Assembly: GCF_007676705.1 (NCBI RefSeq)
Contig: NZ_VEBF01000002.1
Location: 558,001 to 622,000 of the forward strand
From: Paenibacillus xylanexedens
Lineage (GTDB): Bacteria > Bacillota > Bacilli > Paenibacillales > Paenibacillaceae
DNA: 64,000 nt
Reading direction: 5' to 3'
Shown here: in pieces, positions 62,335-64,000 of the stretch
Numbering within the stretch: position 1 is the first letter of the stretch
Layout of the letters: each line of letters opens with the position of its first letter
Program-made: the position numbers and the translations under genes
The notes under the pieces: generated by a model
What the model saw: only the letters and a program-made list of their open reading frames with translations
The model's database searches: none
Told to the model about the DNA's origin: nothing

Positions 62335-63807
62335 ATGCTAAAACTGAAAAAAAGAATGTATATCACAATTAGCTGCCTGTTGTTATGCACCGCGTGGGCA
62401 ACCCCCTTATCCGCCAATGAAGCCAGAGACAGGACAGAAGTTCTACAGGAGATCGACGAATATATGAATGGGAGCATGAAGGCCAATCACATTAAGGCTG
62501 CTTCACTGGCGATTGCCAATAACGATGAGGTCTTTTACGCAAAAGGCTATGGGACATTCGCGGATGGCCAGAAGGTTACGGGCAACACCCCTTTTCCCAT
62601 TGCTTCACTAAGCAAGTCCTTTACTGCATTGGCCGTTCTGCAGCTGGTGGACAAGAGCCGGATCAACTTGGATGCTACTTACGCTTCCTATTTTCCCGAG
62701 CTTTCTCCACAGGACCCCCGCGTTCTTGACATCACGGTCCGTCATTTACTGAATCAGACCAGTGGTCTCAATGACAAGATAAATCCCGATATGACAAAGA
62801 CTCCGCAATTCCAATCGCTGGCTGAGGCGAACCAATTATTAAACACGGTTCAACTTGCCCATATCCCCGGAACAGCCTACAGCTATCATAATCCCAATTA
62901 CGTGCTGCTGGCGAACCTCGTGGAAAGCGTTAGCGGAGAGCGCTTTTCGGATTACCTGAAAGAACATATTTTTGAACCGCTAGGAATGAATCATACCTTC
63001 AGTGTCAGCACGACGCAGCAATTCTATGAGAATAATACTATCCCGCTAGGACATTACCTGAGTTTGGGACGCTCTATAGGTCAATCCGAACCGCTTTGGT
63101 TCATTGAGGGCCCCGCCGGCATCGTTTCAACCGCAGAGGACATGTCCCTATGGATGCTTTCCCAATATCACGGCCGCCTCGTTTCCCCTGTGCTGATGAA
63201 ACAATATCATGCCGCAGGAGCTATCGGTCCGTACGGCATGGGCTGGCTTGCAAACCAAGATGCGTCTAGCGGTCGAACGATCTCCCACAGCGGCATTTTC
63301 TGGACCTACAAGTCAGAAGAAATGGTTTACTTGAACGAGCAAATGGGCATTGCCGTAATGTTTAATTCTGGTATAAATGCTTATGTGAATTACTCGGCAT
63401 TTATTGATGGAATAGCGGATATTATGAGGGGGCAGGAACCCCAAACCTCTTTTGTAAACGGTCGAAATATGGAAAAGATCATGATTGCGCTGATCATCGC
63501 TACGCTTGTATGGGGCATCTACGCCTATTTTCGCATACGTCGGAACAACCACCGCCTAACGATCAGCAAATTGATTCTGATCACGGTCGGAAGACTGATC
63601 CCGGTTCTAATTCTCTTGTCTCTGTTCCCCTTGGTTACGTTTATCGGCGGAGGACGTGTGCTGCCTTGGTTCGGCATCTGGACTACCCTGTCATCTCCAA
63701 TCATATGGCTTATGGTATGGTCACTAGTGAATTTCGTGCATTTGGCTTGTTATATCTATGTCTATTTTCAGAATACAAAAAACGACCGTTTGGATTTACC
63801 TCAGTAA
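62335..63807 (+). CDS. Membrane-anchored beta-lactamase-fold serine hydrolase
   Basis: 490-aa protein of the class C beta-lactamase/PBP4* family. A signal peptide (residues 1-28, ending PLSANEA) precedes an extracellular hydrolase domain (about 32-370) with SxxK as SLSK (Ser91, Lys94), Y-x-N as Tyr184-His-Asn186 and the HSG motif at 318-320. Four C-terminal membrane helices (about 385-480) anchor it. The start is ATG 62335, 7 bp after AAGGAG. Likely a D-amino-acid peptidase or esterase acting on wall peptides, induced by the adjacent two-component system; beta-lactamase activity is not implied. Confidence 0.9.
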   Translation: MLKLKKRMYITISCLLLCTAWATPLSANEARDRTEVLQEIDEYMNGSMKANHIKAASLAIANNDEVFYAKGYGTFADGQKVTGNTPFPIASLSKSFTALAVLQLVDKSRINLDATYASYFPELSPQDPRVLDITVRHLLNQTSGLNDKINPDMTKTPQFQSLAEANQLLNTVQLAHIPGTAYSYHNPNYVLLANLVESVSGERFSDYLKEHIFEPLGMNHTFSVSTTQQFYENNTIPLGHYLSLGRSIGQSEPLWFIEGPAGIVSTAEDMSLWMLSQYHGRLVSPVLMKQYHAAGAIGPYGMGWLANQDASSGRTISHSGIFWTYKSEEMVYLNEQMGIAVMFNSGINAYVNYSAFIDGIADIMRGQEPQTSFVNGRNMEKIMIALIIATLVWGIYAYFRIRRNNHRLTISKLILITVGRLIPVLILLSLFPLVTFIGGGRVLPWFGIWTTLSSPIIWLMVWSLVNFVHLACYIYVYFQNTKNDRLDLPQ

Positions 63808-63883
63808 TCGATTTTTAGATTCCTTTAATTCAATCCTATCGCAATGGCTATGATCCTATCCTGACCATTCGCTTAACGAAAAG

Positions 63884-63907
63884 ACAGCCGACTATATAGT
63901 CGGCTGT
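63884..63907. terminator. Palindromic hairpin between convergent genes
   Basis: ACAGCCGACTAT-ATAGTCGGCTGT, a perfect 24-bp palindrome, 77 bp past the serine hydrolase stop. T-runs are weak on both sides, so termination is probable but not certain. Confidence 0.65.
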
Positions 63908-64000
63908 TATTGCGGTAGATTCGATAAAACTTTGCCCCGAGAGTAAAATCCCTTTTGGACAGCCCCTTTCGTCTCAAGGTATATCGTTTTAATGATGTCA
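63907..64000 (-). CDS. 3' end of an unidentified leftward gene (partial)
   Basis: The minus strand is open from the right edge to a TAA at 63909-63907 (30 codons). The product ends GAVQKGFYSRGKVLSNLPQ, and the stop abuts the palindromic hairpin, as a true gene end would. It is too short to identify, and chance openness over 90 bp is possible. Confidence 0.3.
   Translation of the reverse strand, partial: DIIKTIYLETKGAVQKGFYSRGKVLSNLPQ

Overview
The window looks like the chromosome of a Paenibacillus-type Firmicute. The grounds are strong GGAGG-type ribosome binding sites with several TTG and GTG starts, ordinary Rho-independent terminators, SLH-anchored envelope proteins, a tandem dynamin of the Bacillus DynA kind, a Bce-type peptide resistance module, parE-parC, PurT, 7-1-7 Fur boxes and TGTGA-N6-TCACA FNR boxes. 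I see no rRNA, tRNA, CRISPR array, complete insertion sequence or prophage. Both edges cut a gene: narG on the left, and a short unidentified 3' end on the right.

1-8.3 kb is an anaerobic nitrate block. moaA and narG run leftwards. A five-gene operon runs rightwards: DUF2249 protein, unknown 124-aa protein, double-DUF2249 protein, heme-copper-oxidase-like membrane protein, MIP18-type Fe-S assembly factor. Each side has its own FNR-like box, centred 41.5 bp upstream of the start point predicted from its -10. The membrane-protein gene carries a one-base frameshift. 8.4-13 kb holds a BceRS two-component system and a BceAB transporter. 13-15.2 kb holds an SPFH (band 7) protein paired with an atypical NAD-kinase-like protein. 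15.4-19.7 kb is one very large secreted SLH-anchored GH53 galactanase. 20-23 kb has a YceI protein divergent from a two-component system.

23-28 kb is a metal-linked region. It contains a lone AAA ATPase with a near-consensus Zur box, a small DUF1540 protein, and two perfect Fur boxes. One Fur box precedes an HpaB-family monooxygenase; the other lies inside the promoter of a flavodoxin / YkuO-like / nitroreductase run. 28-33 kb has an rRNA-type methyltransferase, an RluA-type pseudouridine synthase followed by a dispersed-repeat-like element, an alkyltransferase-like (ATL) protein, a MarR-controlled DHA2 efflux pump and a second MarR regulator. 33.5-38 kb is parC and parE.

38-48 kb carries an SGNH hydrolase with an ABC-2 transporter, a CAP-domain secreted protein, a GNAT enzyme, purT and a heterodimeric ABC exporter. 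48-53.5 kb carries the tandem dynamin, with an unusual GC-rich Ala/Pro linker, then a small conserved protein and endonuclease III. 53.6-60.3 kb is a cell-envelope block: SLH protein, GerMN lipoprotein and two paralogous AMIN/Amidase_3 hydrolases. 60.5-63.8 kb is a VanRS-like two-component system followed by a membrane-anchored beta-lactamase-fold serine hydrolase.

The best candidate for an under-described system is the FNR divergon at 3.5-7.7 kb, where the nitrate reductase side is paired with the DUF2249/membrane oxidase-like/MIP18 operon. The SPFH plus NAD-kinase-like pair and the Zur-box AAA ATPase are next.
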